Source: CAVZXS01 sp963779325 (GTDB lineage Bacteria; Bacteroidota; Bacteroidia; Chitinophagales; Chitinophagaceae). From it: DNA of 64,000 bases. Where the stretch lies: positions 1 through 64,000 of the forward strand of contig CAVZXS010000007.1 of assembly GCA_963779325.1 (NCBI GenBank), in the 5' to 3' direction. The translations under genes were made by a program, and so were the position numbers. The notes beneath the pieces were generated by a model. The model searched no databases. It worked only from the letters and a program-made list of their open reading frames with translations, and was not told where the DNA came from. Positions 51,892 to 60,357 of the stretch are shown here, piece by piece. Position 1 is the stretch's first letter; each line of letters begins with the position of its first letter.

Positions 51892-52848
51892 ATGCTCAAA
51901 AATTTACTTACGAGTACATATTTTGTAATTCTTTTAAGTTCCTGTGTTTCCACATCGCGTAATAATATTCAGATTGATGATGAAGCGACTCCTAATGCTG
52001 CTGAAGTGGATTTACCCGCCGACAGTAAACCGATTTTCTTAACTGATTTGCCAAGGACTGAAGATGGCGGTTTTGTACTTGCACCCGGATACTATGAAGC
52101 AGAATTTAAAACATATTGCTTACAGCCGGGCACACCTGATCCTACTCCGAGAGATGCTTATTTGCAAGCACCTGTAAGCGGCTATCGAAAAGATATTGTG
52201 CAAACAGTTTTACAAAATTCACGCAGTAAATCTCATATCAACCAAAGGCATGTACAGTTATTGTTATGGTCGGTTGTAAGTAAGTCAGATTTTAATAAAC
52301 TGCCTCATGCAGTACAGGGTGATGCCATGCACTTACTTACGCCAAAACAAATATTTGAATTAAGAGGGGGCGTAATGGGTGTTGTTAAAACTGTTTCCAA
52401 TAATTTACCGGCAGGGGTAATGGGCGGACATAATGATATAAGGAGAATGTTTGAAATCGGTTCGTCTTCTTACGAGGCGTTTGAAAAAATTGCGGTATTG
52501 CGTGAGGCCTCAAAGATCAAACGATCTGATTTCAAAAATGATCAATGGTATAAAACAAAAGAAAATTATTATGTGAGACATTTCCCGATAAGTTATCAAA
52601 AAATAAAGATACAGGTGTATGTGCCGGACGGCATTCTTGATTCTTCGGGAAAAGCCGCGGGGGAATATTTGGTATTTGATCCGACAGGCTTGCAGTCTGT
52701 TCCCGCTAATTCCAATGCACAGCGTTTGGGTATTGGCGGACCTGTTGTCGATATCATTCGTGCCGTTATCAAAATAAATAAAACAAAGGTTCCTCCAAAG
52801 AGATTACCGGAAAATAAAAATAACCCGAAGGTTCCTTCTAAAACGTAA
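51892..52848 (+). CDS. hypothetical lipoprotein
   Basis: A 318-residue protein with a lipoprotein-type signal (FVILLSSCVSTS). After an acidic linker, the mature part has GYYEAEFKTYCLQPGTPDPT and GYRKDIVQTVLQNSRSKSHI followed by HINQRHVQLLLWSVVSKSDF, which read as an envelope protein domain with a helical bundle. The central part is Gly/Met-rich (FELRGGVMGVVKTVSNN), and the C-terminus is Lys/Pro-rich. The function is unknown. Confidence 0.7.
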   Translation: MLKNLLTSTYFVILLSSCVSTSRNNIQIDDEATPNAAEVDLPADSKPIFLTDLPRTEDGGFVLAPGYYEAEFKTYCLQPGTPDPTPRDAYLQAPVSGYRKDIVQTVLQNSRSKSHINQRHVQLLLWSVVSKSDFNKLPHAVQGDAMHLLTPKQIFELRGGVMGVVKTVSNNLPAGVMGGHNDIRRMFEIGSSSYEAFEKIAVLREASKIKRSDFKNDQWYKTKENYYVRHFPISYQKIKIQVYVPDGILDSSGKAAGEYLVFDPTGLQSVPANSNAQRLGIGGPVVDIIRAVIKINKTKVPPKRLPENKNNPKVPSKT

Positions 52849-52880
52849 TTGCAGTTTCTATGTATGTCCTTGTAAAAAAA

Positions 52881-53486
52881 CTACATCTTAGTTATTGTAA
52901 AATTATATTTCTTAACAGCACTTCGCGGTTTACCGGTAGTTGCTGCTGCCGGCGGATTCATTTGAGGCGCTGTTAATGATAGTCTGTCTTTTACCTGTTG
53001 TTGAAGAAATGAATTTTCAGGAGAGGTAGCTACACTATTAATTGTAACCTGTCCGTCGGGGCCAATCTCGTACTCAAGCATTACATAATAAGCTCCGGTT
53101 TTAATTTTTTTATTGGGTAATACTTCTGCTTTCAAATTGCTGACTAAGGAATCCATATACTCCTTCCATATTTTGTTATTATCTTTCGGGGCCGTGTTAT
53201 TTTCCGGTTTATTGGCTGCAGGAGTTGCAGCATCTGTAGGCGGTGTTGTTTTATTGACTGAAGAATCGCCAACTGAAGTTGTTGCTGTAGGCGGGTTAAT
53301 CTTTTCAGGCTCTACGGGTTTCTTAGTGGTGGTATCAATTTTAGTACTCAGATCATCCGTTTTCCTGATAACGGTACCCGAATCATTTTTCAGTTTTCCG
53401 CCATAAAGCAGGTCTTTCAGTTTTTGCCCGTTAACATTAATCGTAACAGAACTTATTACCAACAGAAAGAAAATTATCTTTTTCAT
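52881..53486 (-). CDS. exported TonB-C-terminal-like protein
   Basis: The product is about 201 residues from ATG 53486, the start of the signal peptide (MKKIIFFLLVISSVTINVNG). An earlier ATG at 53525 lies inside an upstream palindrome. A Pro/Thr/Lys-rich low-complexity region (residues ~30-110, KINPPTATTSVGDSSVNKTT) is followed by a small alpha/beta domain with AYYVMLEYEIGPDGQVTINS and SFLQQQVKDRLSLTAPQM, like the TonB energy-transduction C-terminus. It has no membrane anchor beyond the signal, so it is not a standard TonB. Confidence 0.65.
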   Translation of the reverse strand: MKKIIFFLLVISSVTINVNGQKLKDLLYGGKLKNDSGTVIRKTDDLSTKIDTTTKKPVEPEKINPPTATTSVGDSSVNKTTPPTDAATPAANKPENNTAPKDNNKIWKEYMDSLVSNLKAEVLPNKKIKTGAYYVMLEYEIGPDGQVTINSVATSPENSFLQQQVKDRLSLTAPQMNPPAAATTGKPRSAVKKYNFTITKM

Positions 53487-53520
53487 ACTAAATACATTTA
53501 TAATAATACAGATTGTTACC

Positions 53521-53538
53521 TGCACTGAATTTAGTGCA
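53521..53538 (-). promoter_or_regulatory. palindrome upstream of the TonB-like gene
   Basis: TGCACT-GAATTT-AGTGCA is a perfect 6-bp inverted repeat with a 6-bp spacer, 35-52 bp before the start codon. An operator role is possible. Confidence 0.3.
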
Positions 53539-53605
53539 AGTTAAGTACCAAAGATGTTATCGGTTTCATAAATGAAGGAATTACGGTGTACTTTTTACTC
53601 ACCGG

Positions 53606-54613
53606 TTACTGCTTCTCCTTCGTTTCCAATACTTCCACATCAAACACCAATGTACTGTTGGGCGGAATGTCCGTTGCAAAAGTACGTATGCCGTAAGCGC
53701 TGCCCGAAGGTATATACAATCTTATTTTACCACCCGTTTTGCATTCCGGTACACCAATCTGCCAACCTCTTATTAACCTGTTCAATGGAAAAGTAGCAGG
53801 CTTTTCTTTTGTTTCATCAAATACGGAGCCATCGCTAAAGAGCCATCCTTTGTAATGCACCACCACGGTGTCTGTTACATTCACCGGCTTTCCGTTTCCT
53901 TCTTTCAGCATTCGATAAAAAATTCCGTCTTTATACACCACGCTGTCATTAGGCAGCCGGGCCCTCAGGTTATCTTCTTCTATTTGTTGTTGTGCCGTGC
54001 TGTCCATATTACTCATGGGCCGCAGTACAGGTGGTTTGGTAGTTTGCGAATCAAGCGGCTTCCATGTATTATTATTGCGCAGCAACCATCGGTTAGAGAA
54101 GTTGACGGAATAATTCTTTTTAATTTTATTTAATGCGCCGAAACTAAGAATATAATGGTAATAGCGTGTCGTAAACGTACCCATTAATTTCCATTTGTTC
54201 TCCTTCGGTAATCCGACATAGGCTGAGTATATTGATTTCTTATTAGCAGTATCCGGTGCTACCATTATTAAAAAAATATATTTTTCATTGTATTGCCAAT
54301 CATAGTTCCAATTAAATCTTCTTTTTTCAAATGGACTGCCGGGAGACGCAACGATGGGTCTGCCATATCTGAGATCACTAAAGTGAATTTGCTTCGTTCC
54401 ATTTTTTAATTCCATTTGCAAGCCTGTTTCGCTCACACCCAGGCGGGCTGCAATTTTTTGTGCAGGCCCCGTTTTAGTAATCGTTACTTCCATATATATG
54501 CCCGCTGCTTTTACAGAATCATTTACTAAGTAACCGCCATCTTTTTGTCTTTCCTGTGCGGGTACGAAAGTGCAAAACAAAGCCATACAGCATAACAATA
54601 GGATTCTTTTCAT
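53606..54613 (-). CDS. exported FKBP-type peptidyl-prolyl isomerase with N-terminal domain
   Basis: The product is about 335 residues from ATG 54613 (signal MKRILLLCCMALFCTFVPAQ); an ATG at 54709 would add a non-signal stretch. Residues ~25-220 form a beta-rich domain related to DUF3472 (VKAAGIYMEVTITKTGPAQK, SFEKRR-type region, WKLMGTFTTRYYHYILSF). The C-terminal ~110 residues are an FKBP domain: DTVVVHYKGWLFSDGSVFDE, LIRGWQIGVPECKTGGKIRL, and IPSGSAYGIRTFATDIPPNS with VFDVEVLE. It acts in the periplasm, probably as a foldase. Confidence 0.82.
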   Translation of the reverse strand: MKRILLLCCMALFCTFVPAQERQKDGGYLVNDSVKAAGIYMEVTITKTGPAQKIAARLGVSETGLQMELKNGTKQIHFSDLRYGRPIVASPGSPFEKRRFNWNYDWQYNEKYIFLIMVAPDTANKKSIYSAYVGLPKENKWKLMGTFTTRYYHYILSFGALNKIKKNYSVNFSNRWLLRNNNTWKPLDSQTTKPPVLRPMSNMDSTAQQQIEEDNLRARLPNDSVVYKDGIFYRMLKEGNGKPVNVTDTVVVHYKGWLFSDGSVFDETKEKPATFPLNRLIRGWQIGVPECKTGGKIRLYIPSGSAYGIRTFATDIPPNSTLVFDVEVLETKEKQ

Positions 54614-54880
54614 AAAAATACATTTTGGTAAAATTAAAGGCAAAGTGAATCTAAAAAAATAATACCGGGTTTTTCCTCTTTTATTTGCCGTTCGTCGGGC
54701 ATAAGTCACTTTTCATATTTCGTTTGCCGCCGTTTGTTCAAAGCGTAATAAAATAATTCTTTTCACAAATAATTTTTCTGTACGGTTATTATAAAACCGT
54801 AAATACAATTACAAATACTTACTCATAAGCTTTTTGCGGCCGTTGGCTAATTGGCGTCAAATTTCGGCAACTACTACAGG

Positions 54881-54888
54881 TAGCTTTG
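54881..54888 (+). promoter_or_regulatory. candidate -7 element of the haloperoxidase gene
   Basis: TAGCTTTG matches TAnnTTTG, 48 bp before ATG 54936. No well-spaced TTG is seen upstream, so it is moderate evidence only. Confidence 0.4.
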
Positions 54889-54935
54889 TGGCGTTAAATT
54901 ATTAATCAAACAATCCAATTATTAAACTTTTAATT

Positions 54936-56258
54936 ATGAAAAGAAAAATTTTAATTACAGCATTAGCAAGCCTGACATTTTTAGGTACGTTTCTGTACAG
55001 TTGCGATAAAGACGACCCGCCGCGAAATCCTAAAGCAGATGATCCTGATGTGGCCGTTGCCTGGATGAATATGTATTTGCGACTTACAAGAGGCACGGCA
55101 GGATTTAATTCAATTGTTTCCGGCCGGGCGTATGCCTATGCAGGTCTCGCTTTGTACGAATCTATCGTTCCGGGTATGCACGGATTTCAATCAATAACCC
55201 CGCAGCTGAGCGGCAACCCGGTAATGCCGGCCGCGCAGCACGGAAAAAAATATCACTGGCCTGCAAGCGCCAATGCGGCGATGGCGTTAATCAGCAAAAA
55301 ACTTTTTGCCAATACCACGCCTGCGTTGGTTACCGCTATCGACTCGCTGGAAAATGCATTGAATGATAAAATGAAAGCCCGTGCAGGTGCGGACGAATTA
55401 CAACATGCTTCGGAATACGGTAAACAAATTGCTAATACGATCTTTGAATGGTCGAAAACAGACGGCGGACATGAACCTTATCTCAATCCCACATCAGATT
55501 CTTATGTACCGCCTGTCGGACCCGGTTTATGGGTTCCCACACCACCCGCATTTGGTAAACCTCTTTTTCCTTTTTGGGGAAACAACCGCAGTTTTATACA
55601 GGGTATAGCCGCAGCAACACAACCTGCAGCCCCGTTAGCTTATTCCGAATCACCCAAGTCTGATTTTTATATGGCTGTTAAAGAAGTATATGATATTTCC
55701 AACAATTTAAAAAACAGTGATACAGTTACCGCAAGATTTTGGGCAGACTTGCCGGGCGGTTACAGTGTGCCGACACATGCCACCAATATTGTAACACAAT
55801 TAGTATTACTTAAAAAGCTATCGTTGCAGGAAGCAGCTATATTGTATTGCAAGCATGGTATCGCAGGCAATGACGGATTAATATCTTCTTTTAAAACAAA
55901 GTATAAATACAACCTTTTAAGGCCTGTTACTTACATACGTTCTGTGTTGGGCTACAGTAATTGGAACCCTGTACTGTCTACACCTGCACACCCGGAATAT
56001 GCATCTAACCATGCAATAATTTCTTCGGCGTTTGCAGAAGTATTAGAAGATACATTTGGTAAAAACTTTTCTTTTACTGATAATACCTATGAAAGTTTAT
56101 ACGGTTTGCGTCATTTAAATTCATTTAGGGATTATGCAGAGGAAGGGGCCTTTTCCCGGTTAGTGGGTGGTATACACTATCGCTTTACGGCATTGGAAGG
56201 ATTGAAGCAGGGAGAAAGAGTAGGAAAATTGGTAAATAAGCTAAGGTTTAAAAAATGA
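54936..56258 (+). CDS. vanadium-dependent haloperoxidase/PAP2 lipoprotein
   Basis: A 440-residue protein with a lipoprotein-type signal (LTFLGTFLYSCDKDDPPR). The catalytic triad region shows KYNLLRPVTYIRS (Lys, Arg), the PEYASNHAIISSAFAEVL His motif, and SRLVGGIHYRFTALEGLKQG with the second Arg/His. All three phosphate/vanadate-binding blocks are in order. It is distantly related to the tandem protein at 46831-48156, but the HYR--ALEG ending and size fit the NapH1-like/VCPO clade. Function: halide oxidation or phosphatase activity at the cell envelope. Confidence 0.85.
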   Translation: MKRKILITALASLTFLGTFLYSCDKDDPPRNPKADDPDVAVAWMNMYLRLTRGTAGFNSIVSGRAYAYAGLALYESIVPGMHGFQSITPQLSGNPVMPAAQHGKKYHWPASANAAMALISKKLFANTTPALVTAIDSLENALNDKMKARAGADELQHASEYGKQIANTIFEWSKTDGGHEPYLNPTSDSYVPPVGPGLWVPTPPAFGKPLFPFWGNNRSFIQGIAAATQPAAPLAYSESPKSDFYMAVKEVYDISNNLKNSDTVTARFWADLPGGYSVPTHATNIVTQLVLLKKLSLQEAAILYCKHGIAGNDGLISSFKTKYKYNLLRPVTYIRSVLGYSNWNPVLSTPAHPEYASNHAIISSAFAEVLEDTFGKNFSFTDNTYESLYGLRHLNSFRDYAEEGAFSRLVGGIHYRFTALEGLKQGERVGKLVNKLRFKK

Positions 56259-56375
56259 AGTCCGGGTATTAAAAATATTTTCTTTGATATGCACGAACCT
56301 GTTGCATTCTTTTAAAAGAATTATTAAAAATCAATAAAAAGAACCGGGTTATCAAACTATTCATGTGGCGGTTCA

Positions 56376-56424
56376 GGATTAATATAAAGGCAGTTGTTTT
56401 TTTAAGCTGCCTTTATATTAATCC
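56376..56424. terminator. perfect 18-bp inverted repeat
   Basis: GGATTAATATAAAGGCAG (56376-56393) and CTGCCTTTATATTAATCC (56407-56424) pair perfectly around a T-rich loop. It is not followed by a clean T run. A bidirectional terminator between convergent genes is the likely role. Confidence 0.6.
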
Positions 56425-56517
56425 TTTAAAAAGTTATTTCACACCCGGCAACACAGATAAGGAGTCCCGCTGTATGTATACCCGCACCGGAGCTTTAGCA
56501 TAAATAGCCCGAAACTG

Positions 56518-56973
56518 TTATACATTGAACTGTCTTAAGTGATGGTCGAGGTGTTTGTAAAAAAGATTATGCCATTCTGTTTTGGAAAGCTTGCCGAATG
56601 AAAAATTTTCCAAGCCGTCAAAATGCGCTTCGCCTGATTTTTGTGTTTTTAAAATATTTTCTATCAAAATGGCTTTTTCTTTATCAAAATTTCTTGTGTC
56701 AGTAATTATGAACTCGGGTGCTGTTCTTCCGTTTTTTCCGTAAGGCTTATCACCAACTACCATTTTTTTTACAAAGGTTTTCAGGATAAATTTCATAAAA
56801 GGATTAGGTCTTTTAAATTTTTCCTGTTCATATACAAACTGATAACTCACATTGCAATGTGCCAACATTTTATCAACGCTCATTTTTCCCCACAGCGGCT
56901 GTTGAGCCGGGTTCAGCGAATTGATTCTGTCAATAACAGCTTTGGCGCCTTCCGGGCTGAAAATATTTGTCAT
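56518..56973 (-). CDS. DUF1569-like (DinB-fold) protein
   Basis: About 151 residues from ATG 56973; the upstream 27 codons look non-coding. The sequence reads FSPEGAKAVIDRINSLNPAQ, LWGKMSVDKMLAHCNVSYQF, then a Lys-rich middle, ending in KLSKTEWHNLFYKHLDHHLR. The helical bundle with the metal-site type His residues (AHCNV, HLDHHLRQF) is that of DUF1569 in the DinB superfamily. The substrate is unknown; it is cytoplasmic. Confidence 0.75.
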   Translation of the reverse strand: MTNIFSPEGAKAVIDRINSLNPAQQPLWGKMSVDKMLAHCNVSYQFVYEQEKFKRPNPFMKFILKTFVKKMVVGDKPYGKNGRTAPEFIITDTRNFDKEKAILIENILKTQKSGEAHFDGLENFSFGKLSKTEWHNLFYKHLDHHLRQFNV

Positions 56974-57311
56974 GTTATATTTAATTTTTATAATATCGAA
57001 AACTGAATACAGGTAATTGCCTTTAGATTGAACTGTAACAAAGATAGATGGCAACGGTTATATTCAGTACAGTTTGGCTACAGATTTTTTCTATTGCGGA
57101 GCAAACGCGATGAACTAAACTGCGGGCAGGTTATGTGGGGTCAATATGTATTGGTGAAAAGACTTTACAGGGAAGATGCTTTATCTTCAGTAACCTATAT
57201 CAACTTTTTGCCCCGTAATTTGTTTTGTAAACGGTTAAATATTAATTCATTACTTTGAAGAACCAAATGAATAATTTTAATCGTAACAATTCTAAATAAA
57301 ATTTATTAATC

Positions 57312-58025
57312 ATGAATAACTTGAAAAATAAAGTGGCCTATATAACCGGCGGCAGTAAAGGCATCGGGTTGGGCGTAGCAAAAAGCTTATTGGAAAAAGG
57401 CATGAGAGTGGCCATAACCGGCAGAAATTTAAGTTCGGTAAAGTTGGCCGCGGAGTCATTAAGCAAAGATGCTTCCATGATTTTAGCGCTTGAATCGGAT
57501 GTGAGTTCTTATGTATCCGAAGCAAAAGCCATTCAGGCGACATTGGATCATTTCGGGCAATTGGATGTATTGGTTGCCAATGCGGGGGTGGGTTATTTTG
57601 CATCTATTGAAAACATATCACCCGAACAATGGAAAGAAACGATTGATACCAATTTAACCGGTGTTTTTAACAGTGTAAAAGCCGGTATTGATGCATTGAA
57701 AAAAACGAAGGGATATATTATTACCATCGCCAGTCTTGCCGGCACCAACTTTTTTGAAACTGCCTCTGCCTATAATGCAAGTAAATTCGGTTTGGTTGGT
57801 TTTACACAAGCCATTATGCTCGATTTGCGTAAGCACGGTATTAAGGTTACTACCATTATGCCCGGTTCAGTAGCTACACATTTTGCGAACCATGTACCCA
57901 ACGAGACCGATGCGTGGAAAATACAACCCGAAGATATCGGTCAAATGGTAACAGACCTTTTAGAAATGAATCCGCGAACATTGCCAAGTAAGATTGAAGT
58001 AAGACCGTCGATGCCGGGTAAGTAA
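57312..58025 (+). CDS. short-chain dehydrogenase/reductase
   Basis: This 237-residue SDR enzyme is NAD(P)H-dependent. Nucleotide binding is shown by VAYITGGSKGIGLGVAKSLL and AITGRN, and the structural NAG by LVANAGVGYFAS. The catalytic Ser, Tyr and Lys lie in TIASLAGTNFFETASAYNAS and KFGLVGFTQ. The order and length are classical. The Gly-Arg-Asn after the second strand suggests NADP preference. The substrate is unknown, and the gene stands alone. Confidence 0.92.
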   Translation: MNNLKNKVAYITGGSKGIGLGVAKSLLEKGMRVAITGRNLSSVKLAAESLSKDASMILALESDVSSYVSEAKAIQATLDHFGQLDVLVANAGVGYFASIENISPEQWKETIDTNLTGVFNSVKAGIDALKKTKGYIITIASLAGTNFFETASAYNASKFGLVGFTQAIMLDLRKHGIKVTTIMPGSVATHFANHVPNETDAWKIQPEDIGQMVTDLLEMNPRTLPSKIEVRPSMPGK

Positions 58026-58079
58026 GGAATAACGGCATGAAGGAATAAATGTTTTTTATACAAAGCGAAGTGTTCCGGT

Positions 58080-58120
58080 GAATTATTAATTATTAATTAT
58101 TGATTAATAATTAATAATTC
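58080..58120. repeat. AT-rich perfect inverted repeat
   Basis: GAATTATTAATTATTAAT (58080-58097) and ATTAATAATTAATAATTC (58103-58120). Such A/T-only palindromes are frequent after Bacteroidota genes and may act as terminators or as repeat remnants. Confidence 0.6.
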
Positions 58121-58215
58121 AGTTTCGATACAGTCTAACATCTTGTATTAAATTATAATTGAATAAATAGCAAACAGCAACGGAATGATTTAACTTTAGA
58201 CATTAACAAAAATAA

Positions 58216-58542
58216 ATGAACCCGACTATCGCAGCATTACAAGCTTTATATAATCGTATACCCCGCCGCCATACAGATGAAAACATCAAAGAAATTAACG
58301 GAATTATTACCGAGTACGAAGATGTTTTAATAGAAATTGAAGCGGTAAATACGTTTTATGAAAAACAAGTTCCTGCCTTTTTCGATGCGGTTGAGGTAGT
58401 AAAAGCAACCATAAAAAAATCAATGGATAAAAAGCTTTCTAAAAAAAGTAAGGACGCTTTTTTCGATGAAGCTTCAGGTGCCTTTAAAGATACTGTAAAA
58501 GAGTTGATGCAGGTTTATGCGGATGGGAGGAGAACGGAGTAG
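58216..58542 (+). CDS. small helical protein of unknown function
   Basis: This is a 108-residue soluble, helical, charged protein (IKEINGIITEYEDVLIEIEA, AVEVVKATIKKSMDKKLSKK) without signal or Cys. The ATG at 58216 is well placed. No family or operon partner is recognised; the next gene begins 75 bp later with its own signal peptide. Confidence 0.6.
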   Translation: MNPTIAALQALYNRIPRRHTDENIKEINGIITEYEDVLIEIEAVNTFYEKQVPAFFDAVEVVKATIKKSMDKKLSKKSKDAFFDEASGAFKDTVKELMQVYADGRRTE

Positions 58543-58617
58543 CGTTTTCTGCGGTTGCAGGAGGTTGAAATTTTTTTAAAAAATAAACAGTAAATTGTGA
58601 TTATTAAATTTACTGTC

Positions 58618-59745
58618 ATGAAAAAACTGAAAGCTGTTTTACCGGTAATGCTGCTGCTTTTTAATAATTGCTTAGCTTCCCCGTCCGAAGAATATCCAAC
58701 TTTGCCAATAGGCGCTTCCGCACCTGCTTTCAATTTGAAAGGAGTGGATGGAAAAACATATTCATTAACCTCCTTTAAAAATTCGCCTGTTTTAGTAATT
58801 GTTTTTACCTGCAACCATTGTCCTACGGCACAAGCTTATGAAGACCGGATAATTGAATTAAAAAATGATTACGCCGGTAGGGGAGTGGCTGTAGTGGCCA
58901 TTTCGCCCAACGATCCGAATTCCATTACGCTCAATGAACTGGATTATTCGGACATGAGTGACTCTTTTGAAGAAATGAAATTGCGTGCCAAACAAAAAAA
59001 GTTCAACTTTCCTTATTTGTATGATGGAAAAACACAGGTCGCATCAAAAGCATACGGGCCCGTAGCCACACCGCATGTTTTTATTTTTGATAAACAAAGA
59101 AAACTTCGTTACCAAGGCCGTATTGATGATACGGAAAAACCTTCCAAAACACCAAACAGTTTCGATACCCGTGAAGCCATCAATGCGTTATTGAATAGTA
59201 AAGAAATTACGCAAACAACTACAAAGGTATTTGGGTGTTCTGTTAAATGGGCCGAAAAAAACACATTAGTCAATCAAAGTTTTGAGAAATGGTCGAAAGA
59301 GCCTGTTATATTAGATACCATTACTGAAGCAGGTATAAAAAAACTTGTAAAAAATAACGGCGATAAACTGAGACTGATAAATATTTGGGCTACTTGGTGC
59401 GGCCCTTGTGTAAAGGAATTTCCGGAATTTATTACTATACAGAGAATGTACCGCAGCCGCGATTTTGAATTTATAAGTATCAGCGCTGATGATCCGGCAG
59501 TTAAAAATAAAGTTTTAAAATTTCTGCAATCGAAACAGGCTTCCGGCACAAATTATCTTTTCAATATTGATGATAAATATAAATTAATTGAAGCGGTAGA
59601 TCCTAATTGGCAGGGAGCATTACCATATACCATACTTGTGGAGCCGGGCGGAAAAATAGTGTATGCTAAGCAAGGAGCAATTGATCCTGCTGAAATGAAA
59701 AGGATAATTGTTGATCATCCTATGATCGGTCGGTTTTATAAATAA
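58618..59745 (+). CDS. exported protein with two thioredoxin-like domains
   Basis: The product is about 375 residues from ATG 58618 (signal MKKLKAVLPVMLLLFNNCLA). Residues ~25-180 are a redoxin/AhpC-TSA-like domain with SPVLVIVFTCNHCPTAQAYE, where Cys-x2-Cys is part of CNHC. Residues ~230-370 are a TlpA-like domain with LINIWATWCGPCVKEFPEF and the active WCGPC. The two active sites differ, so the domains are not a simple duplication. An envelope thiol-disulfide reductase or cytochrome-maturation helper is likely. Confidence 0.85.
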   Translation: MKKLKAVLPVMLLLFNNCLASPSEEYPTLPIGASAPAFNLKGVDGKTYSLTSFKNSPVLVIVFTCNHCPTAQAYEDRIIELKNDYAGRGVAVVAISPNDPNSITLNELDYSDMSDSFEEMKLRAKQKKFNFPYLYDGKTQVASKAYGPVATPHVFIFDKQRKLRYQGRIDDTEKPSKTPNSFDTREAINALLNSKEITQTTTKVFGCSVKWAEKNTLVNQSFEKWSKEPVILDTITEAGIKKLVKNNGDKLRLINIWATWCGPCVKEFPEFITIQRMYRSRDFEFISISADDPAVKNKVLKFLQSKQASGTNYLFNIDDKYKLIEAVDPNWQGALPYTILVEPGGKIVYAKQGAIDPAEMKRIIVDHPMIGRFYK

Positions 59746-59931
59746 TCTGTAGTATAACGGGTGTGTCAGGCGTTACAATTAATCATCTCAAATTCGGTAG
59801 AAGAAATAAGATTGCAAACGAGACTATTGAAGTACAAAAGCGCAATCAGATAAAATAATATTGGCTGTTTTATATAAAGATATTATCTTGACTAATCAAG
59901 CCTTTATTTTCAAACTCTAAAATCTTCAATT

Positions 59932-60354
59932 ATGAACCATTTACCTTTCAATCGCAGGCATTTAATTATTTCTGCGATTCTCACTCTATCGCTGTTGATT
60001 TCTGTATCGGCAAAAAGCCAGGATGTTGAGCATTTTAAGATTACGAAAGAAAAAGCTAAAATGATGCGGGACTCGAGTACTAACAGTGTAAAAGCTGTAA
60101 TTTATTCAGTGGCTGATTTAAAAGTTATTCTTGACCAAGCGGCCACAGACGAAGTACAATTCCAGGTTGTAAGAAAAAACGGGAAAATGAATTTGGTTGT
60201 TGCCATCGTAGTTGCCAATCCTGAGCCCCTGCCCGCACCGGGAAACGGACCTTCTGTTAACGTAGCCGGAGATAATAAACGACAAACAACATCCGTAAAA
60301 TTTTTTGATGCGGGGAGAATTTGCCCGCCACCGGCTGGCTGTATGATACTATAA
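59932..60354 (+). CDS. exported protein of unknown function
   Basis: The 140-residue product has a signal-like segment (ILTLSLLISVSAKSQ, cleavage after AKS). The mature part is beta-rich (EVQFQVVRKNGKMNLVVAIV) followed by a Pro-rich linker and a Cys-containing end (RICPPPAGCMIL). Its stop lies 3 bp from the end of the convergent TPR membrane gene. No family is recognised. Confidence 0.6.
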   Translation: MNHLPFNRRHLIISAILTLSLLISVSAKSQDVEHFKITKEKAKMMRDSSTNSVKAVIYSVADLKVILDQAATDEVQFQVVRKNGKMNLVVAIVVANPEPLPAPGNGPSVNVAGDNKRQTTSVKFFDAGRICPPPAGCMIL

Positions 60355-60357
60355 ATA